Shown piece after piece: positions 1 through 8,101 of a stretch of DNA of 33,592 nt. Origin of the DNA: an uncultured Clostridia bacterium (lineage in GTDB: Bacteria; Bacillota; Clostridia; Christensenellales; Borkfalkiaceae); contig CALWCH010000019.1 in assembly GCA_944376335.1 (NCBI GenBank), forward strand, positions 1-33,592, read 5' to 3'. Made by a program: the position numbers and the translations under genes. How positions within the stretch are numbered: position 1 is the first letter of the stretch; every line of letters starts with the position of its first letter. The notes beneath the pieces are model-generated. The model saw nothing but the letters and a program-made list of their open reading frames with translations. It was not told the DNA's origin and searched no databases.

Positions 1-888
1 GTCGCGCTCTCGGGCTCATATAACGACCTTGTCGACAAGCCTGCCGCGGTGGGCGAGAGCGCCGTCACGTCCGTCAACGGCGAGACGGGCGACGTCGTCA
101 TCAGCAAACACGACTTAGGGTTGGCGCCCGTCGCGCTCTCGGGCTCATATAACGACCTTGTCGACAAGCCTGCCGCGGTGGGCGAGAGCGCCGTCACGTC
201 CGTCAATGGGGAGACGGGCGACGTCGTCATCAGCAAACACGACTTGGGCCTCGCGCCCGTCGCGCTCTCGGGCTCGTATAACGACCTCGAAGACCTGCCC
301 GCTCCCGCCGCCGTCTCGTCCGTCAATGGGGAGACGGGCGACGTCGTCATCAGCAAACACGACTTGGGCCTCGCGAGCGTCGCACTCTCGGGCTCTTATA
401 ACGACCTCACCGATAAACCCTCCATTCCCGATGCCGGGGTGACGTCCGTCAACGGCGAAACGGGTGACGTCGTCGTCAGCAAATTCGATTTGGGCCTCGC
501 CCAAGTCGCCATTTCGGGCTCGTATAGCGACCTCACCAATAAACCCTCCATTCCCGATGCCTCCGTCACGTCCGTCAACGGGGAAACGGGCGACGTCGTC
601 ATCAGCAAATTCGACTTGGGCCTTGCCGCCGTCGCCATTTCGGGCTCATATAACGACCTCACCGACAAGCCCTCCATTTCCGGCGGGACGGCGGGCGTCA
701 CGTCCGTCAACGGCGAGACGGGCGACGTCGTCATCAGCAAATTCGACTTGGGCCTTGCCGCCGTCGCCATTTCGGGCTCATATAACGACCTTGTCGATAA
801 GCCCACCTTCCCCGCAGGGGCAGCCGCCGTCACCTCCGTCAACGGTTCGACGGGGGATGTCACGGTCAGCAAGTACGATCTCGGCATC
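1..888 (+). repeat. Tandem coding repeats of 120-132 bp in the tail-fibre gene
   Basis: One partial unit (1-63) is followed by six full units starting at 64, 193, 313, 439, 565 and 697, and a final half unit from 829. Unit lengths are 129, 120, 126, 126, 132 and 132 bp, always multiples of three. Bases 1-60 are repeated almost exactly at 130-189, and units 565 and 697 are also nearly identical, which points to recent duplication. Inside each unit the residue after SK changes from H (first three) to F (next three) to Y (last). Confidence 0.9.
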
Positions 889-1191
889 GACAACGTGCGC
901 AACGAGCGCCAGCTCTCTCTTGCCAGCACCGAGCAGAGCGGCGCCGATTTCAACGACTTCGGCGAGACGGGCTGTCACTACATCTCGGGCACTTCTTCCG
1001 CTCCCTGCACCAACGCGCCGGCGTCCGCGTCCAACACCGCCTCCGACTGCCGCTGGTTCCTCATGGTGTTTTCGCATGCAGACAGCGGCGATGGCATCAC
1101 CCAGCTTGCCATCTCGGAGCGCGCCGACTGCGCCATCCGCATCCGCAACTGTTCCTCGGGCGGCTGGGGCGCTTGGAAGACCGTCCTTTAA
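1..1191 (+). CDS. Phage-type tail fibre / collar repeat protein with pyocin-knob-like C-terminus (5' end outside window)
   Basis: The frame is open from base 1, so the true start lies upstream; the GTG at 49 is only an internal codon. About 396 residues are visible. Residues from the start to about 290 are tandem repeats of 40-44 residues, each combining a VTSVNGETGDVVISK segment with a SGSYNDLxDKP segment. Both segment types are familiar from tail fibres and collar proteins of tailed phages. The last roughly 95 residues are non-repetitive and end in CSSGGWGAWKTVL. They resemble the pyocin-knob type tip domain, in which a W-x-x-W-like end follows a beta-rich region. The likely role is a trimeric receptor-binding fibre of a prophage or a phage-tail-like particle. 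No other phage gene is in view, because the hydrogenase operon follows on the opposite strand. The fibre-like nature is fairly sure; the knob assignment is an inference. Confidence 0.8.
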   Translation, partial: VALSGSYNDLVDKPAAVGESAVTSVNGETGDVVISKHDLGLAPVALSGSYNDLVDKPAAVGESAVTSVNGETGDVVISKHDLGLAPVALSGSYNDLEDLPAPAAVSSVNGETGDVVISKHDLGLASVALSGSYNDLTDKPSIPDAGVTSVNGETGDVVVSKFDLGLAQVAISGSYSDLTNKPSIPDASVTSVNGETGDVVISKFDLGLAAVAISGSYNDLTDKPSISGGTAGVTSVNGETGDVVISKFDLGLAAVAISGSYNDLVDKPTFPAGAAAVTSVNGSTGDVTVSKYDLGIDNVRNERQLSLASTEQSGADFNDFGETGCHYISGTSSAPCTNAPASASNTASDCRWFLMVFSHADSGDGITQLAISERADCAIRIRNCSSGGWGAWKTVL

Positions 1192-1216
1192 TCGTCCGAA
1201 CAATCGCCCCTCAGCG

Positions 1217-1256
1217 GCAAAAAAAGAGCACGGAATGTCCGTGCTCGATTTTTTTT
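1217..1256. terminator. Bidirectional intrinsic terminator between the fibre gene and hydA
   Basis: A perfect 9-bp stem (GAGCACGGA at 1226-1234 with TCCGTGCTC at 1238-1246, loop ATG) has a T run at 1249-1256 on the plus side and an A run at 1219-1225 on the other side. It can therefore stop both the fibre transcript and the converging hydrogenase transcript. Confidence 0.85.
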
Positions 1257-1269
1257 GCTTCAAAACAGC

Positions 1270-2997
1270 TCAAATGCGCTTGTCTGCATGGTAATGGGTA
1301 TGCAGAATTTCGTGCGCCTTGTGGCTGTTGGGGAAGCCCAAATAGTCGTTATAGATCACGTCCATCACGGGCGAGTCCGAACTTCTTCTCAGCTCGTTCT
1401 TGGTGTCCGAGGTATATAGCGCCTTGGCGCGGCTCTCCTTGAGCTCCACATTGTTGCGCACGCTGTCCGAGAGGGTGGGCTGACCGCCGCCGTTGACGCA
1501 GCCGCCGGGGCACGCCATGATCTCAATGAAGTCATACTTCTTCTCGCCCGACTCGATCTGACGGATGATGGTCTCAGCGTTTGCAAGCCCGCTCGCGACC
1601 GCCACGCGGATGGTGTTGCCCGCAACGAGGTAAGTCGCCTCCTTGATGGGGTTGGTGCCGCGCACCGCAAAGAAATCTAAAACTTCAAAGCTGCCGTCCA
1701 GCATGTGGGCTGCGGTTCTGAGCGCCGCCTCCATCACGCCGCCCGTCGCGCCGAAGATGGTGCCGCCGCCCGTCGCCGTTGCAAACGGGTTGTCGAACTC
1801 CTCATCGGGAAGCTCCGTAAACTTGATGCCCGCCGTCTTGATCATGCGTGCAAGCTCTCTCGTCGTGATAGCTGCATCCACGTCGTCCTGCATCTCCTCG
1901 CGCGTGCACTCGTACTTCTTCGCCGTGCAGGGAATAACGCTCACGACATACAAATTCTTGGGGTCGATGCCGTTCTTCTCGCACCAATAGCTCTTCAAGA
2001 GCGCGCCGAACATCTGCTGGGGCGACTTGCACGAGGAAAGGTGGGGGATCATCTCGGGGTGGCGCTGCTCCACAAACTTGATCCACGCGGGGCAGCACGA
2101 GGTGAACATGGGCATGGGCTTGCCCGTCTTGATGCGGTTGATAAGCTCGCTCGCCTCCTCCATGATGGTGAGGTCTGCCGTCACATCCATGTTAAAGACG
2201 TGCTCGGGGCCGAGACGGCGGATAGCGGCGACCATCTTGCCCTCCACATTGGTACCGACGGGCATATCGAACGCCTCGCCGAGCGTCGCGCGGACGGAGG
2301 GCGCCGTAAAGAACACGACCTGCTTGGAAGGGTCGGAGAGCGCCTTCCATACTTCCTCGATGGTGGAGTTTTCCGAGAGCGCGCCGACGGGGCAGGCGAC
2401 GATGCACTGGCCGCAGCCCACGCAGACGGACTCCGAGAGGGGCATATCGAACGCCGAGCCGATGTGCACATGGAAGCCTCTGCCGATGGGGCCGATGGCG
2501 TTTACGCTCTGTTTCTGGCAGGCTGCAACGCAACGCATGCAGTTGATGCACTTGTCGTTGTCGCGAACAACGTAGGGAGTAGAGGTATCGATGGGGAGCA
2601 CAAAGTCCTCGCCCTTGAAGCGGTCCTCATCGACGCTGTAGCCGAGGGAGAGCTTCTGCAGCTCGCAGTTGTGGTTTCGCTCGCAGGAGAGGCACTTCTT
2701 CTTGTGTTTGGAGAGGATGAGCTCCAAGGTCATCTTGCGGCTCTGGCGGCACTTTTCGGTGTTGGTGCGCACCTCCATGCCTTCGGAGACGGGGTAGACG
2801 CACGCCGCAACGAGCCCTCGCGCACCCGTTGCCTCCACGAGGCACATGCGGCAGGAGCCGACGCAGCTGACGTCCTTTAAGTAGCAGAGGGTGGGGATCT
2901 CGATGTGCGCCTTCCTTGCCGCCTCGAGGATGGTCGAGCCCTCGGGCACGGAGACGGAGATATTATTGATTTTCAAATTTACCATTTTCGCTTGCAT
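1270..2997 (-). CDS. hydA: [FeFe] hydrogenase catalytic subunit (HydA of the trimeric NAD(P)-linked type)
   Basis: The 575-residue protein makes or consumes H2 in the cytoplasm. Its parts, in order, are as follows. A [2Fe-2S] ferredoxin domain has cysteines at about 38, 49, 52 and 66. A His-Cys3 cluster site lies in 98-111 (H98, C102, C105, C111). A double [4Fe-4S] ferredoxin has CINCMRC at 150-156 and CVGCGQC at 192-198. The H-cluster domain has TSCCPAW at 299-305, PCTAKK at 356-361 and MACPGGC at 494-500, plus a short C-terminal small-subunit-like tail. All H-cluster ligand cysteines are present (C302, C357, C496, C500), as is the proton-relay cysteine C301. The ATG at 2997 is preferred because GTGAGGTG sits four bases before it. 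A GTG at 3009 would overlap the upstream stop and lacks its own site. It is the last gene of hydC-hydB-hydA. This arrangement is typical of flavin-based electron-bifurcating hydrogenases that couple NADH and reduced ferredoxin, but bifurcation itself is inferred. Confidence 0.96.
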   Translation of the reverse strand: MQAKMVNLKINNISVSVPEGSTILEAARKAHIEIPTLCYLKDVSCVGSCRMCLVEATGARGLVAACVYPVSEGMEVRTNTEKCRQSRKMTLELILSKHKKKCLSCERNHNCELQKLSLGYSVDEDRFKGEDFVLPIDTSTPYVVRDNDKCINCMRCVAACQKQSVNAIGPIGRGFHVHIGSAFDMPLSESVCVGCGQCIVACPVGALSENSTIEEVWKALSDPSKQVVFFTAPSVRATLGEAFDMPVGTNVEGKMVAAIRRLGPEHVFNMDVTADLTIMEEASELINRIKTGKPMPMFTSCCPAWIKFVEQRHPEMIPHLSSCKSPQQMFGALLKSYWCEKNGIDPKNLYVVSVIPCTAKKYECTREEMQDDVDAAITTRELARMIKTAGIKFTELPDEEFDNPFATATGGGTIFGATGGVMEAALRTAAHMLDGSFEVLDFFAVRGTNPIKEATYLVAGNTIRVAVASGLANAETIIRQIESGEKKYDFIEIMACPGGCVNGGGQPTLSDSVRNNVELKESRAKALYTSDTKNELRRSSDSPVMDVIYNDYLGFPNSHKAHEILHTHYHADKRI

Positions 2998-3005
2998 GAT
3001 GCACC

Positions 3006-4916
3006 TCACTTCGTAATGATGGCGCCGAACTTACAGTTGGCCATGCACAGCCCGCACTTGACGCACTTGCTCGTGTCGATGACGTGCGGCTGCTTGACGG
3101 AACCCTTGATCGCCTTGACGGGGCAGTTGCGCGCGCACAGCGTGCAGCCCTTGCACTTGTCGGGAATGATGTAGTAGGTCATGAGCGCCTTGCACACGCC
3201 CGCCTCGCACCGCTTCTCCAAGATGTGCTCCTCGTACTCCTTGCGGAAGTAGCGGAGGGTGGAGAGGACGGGGTTGGGCGCGCTCTGGCCGAGGGCGCAG
3301 AGCGACGACTGCTTCATATGCGCCGCAAGTTCCTCGATCTTCACGATGTCCTCGGGTTCCCCCTTGCCCTCGGTGATTTTGGTGAGAAGCTGCAAGAGGC
3401 GCTTGGTGCCGATACGGCAGGGGGTGCACTTGCCGCAGCTCTCGTCCGCCGTGAATTCGAGGTAGAATTTGGCGATGTCCACCATGCAGGTGTCCTCGTC
3501 GAGGATGATCATGCCGCCGCTGCCCATCATCGAGCCGATGGCGAGCAGGGAATCGTAGTCAATGGGGGTGTCGATGCACTCCGCGGGGATGCAGCCGCCC
3601 GAAGGCCCGCCCGTCTGGGCAGCCTTAAACTTCTTGCCGCCCGGGATGCCGCCGCCGATCTCTTCCACGATCTCTCTGAGCGTCGTGCCCATGGGCACTT
3701 CCACGAGGCCGACGTTGGTAATTTTCCCGCCCAGCGCAAACACCTTGGTGCCGGGCGAAGTCTCCGTACCGATGGAGGAGAACCACTGCGCGCCCTTTAA
3801 GATAATGGGGTTGACGTTCGCCCACGTCTCCACGTTATTTAGGATGGTGGGTTTGCCGAAGAGACCCTTGACTGCCGGGAAGGGGGGACGGGGGCGGGGC
3901 TCACCGCGGTGGCCCTCGATGCTCGTCATGAGCGCCGTCTCTTCGCCGCAGACGAACGCGCCCGCGCCGAGGCGGATCTCGATATCAAAGTCAAACCCGA
4001 GCCCTAAAATATTCTTGCCCAAGAGCCCGTACTCGTGCGCCTGGTCAATGGCGATGCGAAGGCGCTGGACGGCGACGGGGTACTCCGCACGCACATAGAT
4101 GTAGCCCTGATGCGCGCCGATGGCATAGCCCGCAATGGTCATGGCCTCGAGCACGCAGTGGGGGTCGCCCTCGAGGACGGAGCGGTCCATGAACGCGCCG
4201 GGGTCGCCCTCATCGGCGTTGCAGCAGACGTACTTCACGTCGCCCTGCGAATTTCTTGCAAACGCCCACTTTCTGCCCGTGGGGAAGCCCGCGCCGCCCC
4301 TGCCTCTGAGCCCGGAGGCGAGCATCTCGTTGATGACGTCATCGGGCGTCATGGAAGTGAGCACCTTCTCAAGCGCTGCATAGTCGCCCGCCGCGATGGC
4401 CTCCTCAATGTCCTCCGCCGCGATGAGGCCGCAGTTTCTGAGCGCGATGCGCATCTGCTTCTTGTAGAAGGGCGTCTCGCCGAAGGGGATGATGCTCCCG
4501 TCCTCGTGCACGGTGCCCTGATAGAGAAGCTCCTTCACGATGTGCCCGCCCTCGACGAGGTGCTGCTCGACGACGGTCTTGGCGTGCTCGGGCGTCATCT
4601 GCGCATAGAACGCGCCCTCGGGATAGACGATCATGATGGGGCCGAGGGCACACAGGCCGAAGCAGCCCGTCTTGACGACGATGACGTCCTTGATGTTGTT
4701 CTCTCTGAGCGAGCGTTCGAGCTGCTCAATGACCTTCATGGAGTGCGAAGAGGTACAGCCCGTACCGCCGCAGACGAGCACCTGCTTGCGGTAGGTGGAA
4801 TGTTCTGCGATCTTCTCCGCCTGCTCATGCACGGCACGGCGGATGGCAATGAGGTCATGCTTGCGCGCGCGGATCTCATCGAGCTGCGCGGTAGTGATGT
4901 GTTCGTGACGGCTCAT
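3006..4916 (-). CDS. hydB: NuoF-like NAD(P)/FMN subunit of the [FeFe] hydrogenase (HydB/HndC type)
   Basis: This 636-residue flavoprotein links NAD(H) to the hydrogenase. The N-terminus is a thioredoxin-like [2Fe-2S] domain (C49, C54, C85, C89). The NuoF core follows, with RGRGGAGFPTGRKW (204-217), CNADEGDPGAF (232-242) and GAGAFVCGEETAL (317-329). A SLBB region and the [4Fe-4S] site ESCGKCTPC with C540 come next. The C-terminus carries two more [4Fe-4S] motifs, CKGCTLCARNC (588-598) and CVKCGLCMANC (618-628). Those extra domains separate HydB from complex I NuoF. The ATG at 4916 is chosen because GGGAGGA precedes it and it overlaps the hydC stop as ATGA. The frame stays open upstream to 5072, but that part is the hydC coding region read in another frame. 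hydA starts nine bases after this stop, so translation is probably coupled. Confidence 0.95.
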   Translation of the reverse strand: MSRHEHITTAQLDEIRARKHDLIAIRRAVHEQAEKIAEHSTYRKQVLVCGGTGCTSSHSMKVIEQLERSLRENNIKDVIVVKTGCFGLCALGPIMIVYPEGAFYAQMTPEHAKTVVEQHLVEGGHIVKELLYQGTVHEDGSIIPFGETPFYKKQMRIALRNCGLIAAEDIEEAIAAGDYAALEKVLTSMTPDDVINEMLASGLRGRGGAGFPTGRKWAFARNSQGDVKYVCCNADEGDPGAFMDRSVLEGDPHCVLEAMTIAGYAIGAHQGYIYVRAEYPVAVQRLRIAIDQAHEYGLLGKNILGLGFDFDIEIRLGAGAFVCGEETALMTSIEGHRGEPRPRPPFPAVKGLFGKPTILNNVETWANVNPIILKGAQWFSSIGTETSPGTKVFALGGKITNVGLVEVPMGTTLREIVEEIGGGIPGGKKFKAAQTGGPSGGCIPAECIDTPIDYDSLLAIGSMMGSGGMIILDEDTCMVDIAKFYLEFTADESCGKCTPCRIGTKRLLQLLTKITEGKGEPEDIVKIEELAAHMKQSSLCALGQSAPNPVLSTLRYFRKEYEEHILEKRCEAGVCKALMTYYIIPDKCKGCTLCARNCPVKAIKGSVKQPHVIDTSKCVKCGLCMANCKFGAIITK

Positions 4917-5410
4917 ACATGTTCCTCCCTGCGGTATTTCTCGAGAATGTCCTTCACGGACTCGGGGGTGAGTTTCCCGTACACCTCGTCGCCGATCATC
5001 ATGACGGGCGCGAGGCCGCAGGCGCCGACACAGCGGCAGCTGTCGATGGAGAAGAGCCCGTCCTTCGTGCATTCGCCGCAGGCGATGCCGAGCTCCTTCT
5101 CGATCTCCGAAAGGATCTTATCCGACCCCTTCACATAGCAAGCGGTGCCGAGGCACACGCTGATGCGGTGCTTGCCCTTGGGTTTGAGCGAGAACTGCGA
5201 GTAGAACGTCACGACGCCGTACACTTCGGAGAGGGAAATGCCCAGCCCCTCCGCGATCGTCTTCTGGACGCTCATGGGCAGGAACCCGTAAATTCCCTGC
5301 GCCTCCTGCAGGATGTGCATAAGACATCCCGGCGTGCTCTTGGACTGCTCAATGACGGCCTTCAGCAGCTCGGCCTGATGGGGCGTTCCGCACGCTTCAC
5401 ATTTTTCCAT
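4913..5410 (-). CDS. hydC: NuoE-like [2Fe-2S] subunit of the [FeFe] hydrogenase (HydC type)
   Basis: The 165-residue protein has a thioredoxin-like fold carrying one [2Fe-2S] cluster. The ligands are C86 and C91 (CLGTAC) and C127 and C131 (CVGAC), the normal NuoE spacing. Its length matches NuoE/HydC. It is expected to bridge electrons within the HydABC complex. It is the first gene of the operon. The ATG at 5410 has a strong AGGAGGT six bases upstream, and its stop overlaps the hydB start by four bases. A consensus-like promoter lies at 5482-5510. An additional cysteine pair at C4 and C7, before the helical region, has no obvious role in the family. Confidence 0.94.
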   Translation of the reverse strand: MEKCEACGTPHQAELLKAVIEQSKSTPGCLMHILQEAQGIYGFLPMSVQKTIAEGLGISLSEVYGVVTFYSQFSLKPKGKHRISVCLGTACYVKGSDKILSEIEKELGIACGECTKDGLFSIDSCRCVGACGLAPVMMIGDEVYGKLTPESVKDILEKYRREEHV

Positions 5411-5434
5411 CCGTTACCTCCTGAGAGCGCTTCT

Positions 5435-5455
5435 TTTGAATCGATCGATCTCAAA
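5435..5455 (-). promoter_or_regulatory. Near-palindrome in the hyd operon leader
   Basis: TTTGA and TCAAA arms flank a core containing the perfect palindrome TCGATCGA. The element lies about 20-40 bases into the predicted hyd transcript. It could bind a repressor or be chance. It does not match the Rex redox-operator consensus. Confidence 0.25.
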
Positions 5456-5481
5456 TCGCAAAATAGCGCATGATTACATAC

Positions 5482-5510
5482 ATTATATCACAAGGGAAAG
5501 CATTTTTCAA
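5482..5510 (-). promoter_or_regulatory. Promoter of hydCBA
   Basis: On the minus strand TTGAAA (5510-5505) and TATAAT (5487-5482) are 17 bases apart. The predicted transcript start is near 5475, giving a leader of about 65 bases before hydC. Confidence 0.75.
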
Positions 5511-5642
5511 GGGCTTTGCAGGACTTTACACGAAGAACGGAAATAATTTTACATCTTCTGCACATTCCGAACGCGGCAAAAAGCGGCGCATTCTTTTGTG
5601 TGAAAAAGGAGAGAAAAAATTCCCCAAGCCGAGAATTTTGCA

Positions 5643-5671
5643 TTGACATTTTCAGGGCGGTTGTGTAAAAT
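5643..5671 (+). promoter_or_regulatory. Promoter of glgP
   Basis: TTGACA (5643-5648) and TAAAAT (5666-5671) are 17 bases apart, giving a leader of about 55 bases. The intergenic stretch 5411-5733 holds this promoter and the divergent hyd promoter; I see no gene in it. Confidence 0.8.
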
Positions 5672-5733
5672 GGGAAGGCTGGTCAAAAAATCATACAAAA
5701 GTGCGCGCAAAGAGCGCGGCATGAGAGGACACC

Positions 5734-8040
5734 ATGAAATTTGAAAAGAGTGAGTTTTTAGCGCAAGTAGACGGCATCCTGCACGCCGATTACGGCACAG
5801 ACCTTGCCTCGGCAAACAAGAAAGAGCTGTATAACGCGCTCTCCCGCGCCGTCATGCAGGACATTTACCCCGACTGGAAGGCGGAAAAAGAGGCAGCAAA
5901 AAAGCGCTGCGGGTATTTCTCGGCAGAATTTTTGATGGGCCGCTCCATCTTCTCCAACCTTTTGAACCTCGGCATCTTAGAGGATGCGGACGAAGCATTC
6001 AAGAGCATCGGCGAGGACTTGAAGCAGTTCGAAGAGGTGGAGGACGCGGCGCTCGGCAACGGCGGCCTCGGCAGGCTCGCCGCCTGCTATCTCGAAAGCG
6101 CGGCGACGATGAACATCCCCCTCGACGGCTACGGCATCCGCTACCGCTACGGTCTCTTTGCGCAGACCTTCGTCGACGGCTATCAGCATGAAGAGGGCGA
6201 CGACTGGCTCAAGTGGGGGGACCCTTGGAGCGTCCGCGCCGAGCGTGATAGTGTCACCGTGCACTTTGCCGATCAGGACGTTAAAGCCGTTCCCTACGAC
6301 ATGCCCATCTTCGGCTACAAGAACGGCGTCGTCAACACGCTGCGCCTCTGGCAGGCGGAGCCCGTGCAGGCGTTCGATTTTGCGACCTTCAACGACATGA
6401 AGGGCGAACACACGGCGACGGAGAACTTCAACGCGACGAAGATCACCGACGTCCTCTATCCCAACGACAACACGATGGTGGGCAAGATCCTGCGCCTGCG
6501 CCAGCAGTACTTCCTCGTCAGCGCCTCCCTTCAGGACATCGTCAGAAAGCAGAAGGAGGCGGGGCACGATCTTCACGACCTCAGCAAATACTACTGCTTC
6601 CAGCTCAACGACACCCACCCCGTCATTGCCATTCCCGAACTTCTTCGCCTCCTCAAGGCGGAGGGCTTCTCCTTCGACGAGGCGTTCAAAGTCTGCGCGG
6701 AGACCTTCAACTTCACCAACCACACCATCATGGCGGAGGCGCTCGAAAAGTGGGACGTCCTCGCCCTTTCCGACCTTCTCCCCGACGTCTATCAGGAGAT
6801 CGTCAACTGCCAGCGCCGCCTCGAAGCGGACGGCCTCGACGGCAGCAAGTTCTATATCATCCGCGATAACGTCATCCACATGGCGCATCTTGCCATCTAC
6901 GTCTCCTCGCACGTCAACGGCGTCGCGGAGATCCACACCAACATCTTGAAGACGGATACCTTCAAAAATTGGTATGAGCGCTTCCCCGAAAAGTTCGTCA
7001 ACGTCACGAACGGCATCACGCCCCGCCGCTGGATGCTCCTCAACAATCAAGACATGGCGAAGGAGATCGACAAGTTCATCGGCACCGCATGGCACACCGA
7101 CCTTGCGCAGCTGAGGAAGATGGAGCCCCACATCGAAAAGATGCTGCCCGCCTTCCGCGCGGTCAAGCGCGCCAACAAGGAAAAGCTCGCCGCCTACATC
7201 GCAAAGCACGAGGGCATCGAGCTTTCGCCCGACTTCATCTTCGACGTGCAGGTCAAGCGCCTTCACGAATACAAGCGCCAGCTTCTCAACGCGTTCGCCA
7301 TCCTCTATTTCTATTACGCGATCAAGGACGGCGAGATCACCGACTTCCCGCCCACGGCGTTCATCTTCGGCGCGAAGGCGGCTCCCGGTTACTACAACGC
7401 GAAGGCCATTATCAAGTACATCAACGAGATCGCAAGGCTCGTCAACAACGACCCCGACGTCAGCAAGGTGATGAAGGTGGTGTTCGTGCAGAACTACAAC
7501 GTCTCCTATGCGGAAAAGATCGTCTGCGCGGCGGACGTGAGCGAGCAGATCAGCATGGCGGGCATGGAAGCTTCGGGTACGAGCAACATGAAGTTCATGC
7601 TCAACGGCACGGTGACGCTCGGCACGATCGACGGCGCCAACGTCGAGATCTGCGAAGAGGCGGGCAGGGAGAACAACTACATCTTCGGCGCGACCGTCGA
7701 AGAAGTGGCGGCAGTCAAGCAGTACTACTGCCCGACGGAGATGCTCGGCAACGACCCGAAACTCCGCCGCGTGGTCGAAACGCTGCGCGACGGCACCTTC
7801 CCCGACGAGAAGGGGATGCTCAAGAAGCTTTACGAGAGCATCGTCACCGATTACGGCGCCGACCGCTATCTCGTCCTCTTCGACTTTGCCGATTACGTCC
7901 GCGCCAAGCTCGAGCTTCTGCACGACTACGGCACGGAGAACTTCGACAGAAAGTGCCTTCACAACATGGCGGCGGCGGGCAAATTCTCCGCCGACCGTTC
8001 GGTCACCGATTACGCAAACCTCATCTGGCACTTAAAGTAA
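5734..8040 (+). CDS. glgP: Glycogen / alpha-glucan phosphorylase
   Basis: The 768-residue cytoplasmic enzyme splits alpha-1,4-glucan with phosphate to give glucose-1-phosphate, using pyridoxal phosphate. The family landmarks are all present: CGYFSAEFLMGR near the N-terminus, NGGLGRLAACYLES, QLNDTHPVIAIPELLRLL, VNVTNGITPRRW, QVKRLHEYKRQLLN, and the cofactor motif EASGTSNMKF with the PLP lysine at K620. The length is slightly below the 800-840 typical of larger homologues but the protein is complete at both ends. The ATG has GAGAGGA six bases upstream. It has its own promoter and a terminator directly after the stop, so it is a single-gene unit. No other glycogen gene is nearby, so its regulation with storage metabolism cannot be read from context. 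Confidence 0.97.
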   Translation: MKFEKSEFLAQVDGILHADYGTDLASANKKELYNALSRAVMQDIYPDWKAEKEAAKKRCGYFSAEFLMGRSIFSNLLNLGILEDADEAFKSIGEDLKQFEEVEDAALGNGGLGRLAACYLESAATMNIPLDGYGIRYRYGLFAQTFVDGYQHEEGDDWLKWGDPWSVRAERDSVTVHFADQDVKAVPYDMPIFGYKNGVVNTLRLWQAEPVQAFDFATFNDMKGEHTATENFNATKITDVLYPNDNTMVGKILRLRQQYFLVSASLQDIVRKQKEAGHDLHDLSKYYCFQLNDTHPVIAIPELLRLLKAEGFSFDEAFKVCAETFNFTNHTIMAEALEKWDVLALSDLLPDVYQEIVNCQRRLEADGLDGSKFYIIRDNVIHMAHLAIYVSSHVNGVAEIHTNILKTDTFKNWYERFPEKFVNVTNGITPRRWMLLNNQDMAKEIDKFIGTAWHTDLAQLRKMEPHIEKMLPAFRAVKRANKEKLAAYIAKHEGIELSPDFIFDVQVKRLHEYKRQLLNAFAILYFYYAIKDGEITDFPPTAFIFGAKAAPGYYNAKAIIKYINEIARLVNNDPDVSKVMKVVFVQNYNVSYAEKIVCAADVSEQISMAGMEASGTSNMKFMLNGTVTLGTIDGANVEICEEAGRENNYIFGATVEEVAAVKQYYCPTEMLGNDPKLRRVVETLRDGTFPDEKGMLKKLYESIVTDYGADRYLVLFDFADYVRAKLELLHDYGTENFDRKCLHNMAAAGKFSADRSVTDYANLIWHLK

Positions 8041-8058
8041 AAAGATCGTAAGCAAAGA

Positions 8059-8091
8059 GCGCTCCCATCGCGGGAGCGCCCTTTCTTTTTT
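8059..8091 (+). terminator. Intrinsic terminator of glgP
   Basis: GCGCTCCC (8059-8066) pairs with GGGAGCGC (8072-8079) over the loop ATCGC, followed by a T-rich run CTTTCTTTTTT. The hairpin is almost identical to the one at 8718-8736. Confidence 0.8.
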
Positions 8092-8101
8092 CAAATGGAT
8101 G

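Noticed and set aside
64-888. CRISPR array
   Set aside because: Units of 120-132 bp are in-frame coding repeats without short unique spacers.
145-953. Minus-strand repetitive frames opposite the fibre gene
   Set aside because: Their periodicity is simply that of the fibre repeats read backwards.
4917-5072. Upstream extension of the hydB frame by 52 codons
   Set aside because: It reads the hydC coding region in a different frame, and a good ribosome site and ATGA overlap mark the start at 4916.
5549-5815. 88-codon minus-strand frame before glgP
   Set aside because: It overlaps the glgP promoter and start, has no ribosome site and no family-like pattern.
5977-8031. 684-codon minus-strand frame opposite glgP
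   Set aside because: Long antisense frames are expected opposite GC-rich genes; it is rich in Val, Asp, Arg and Ala with no motif.
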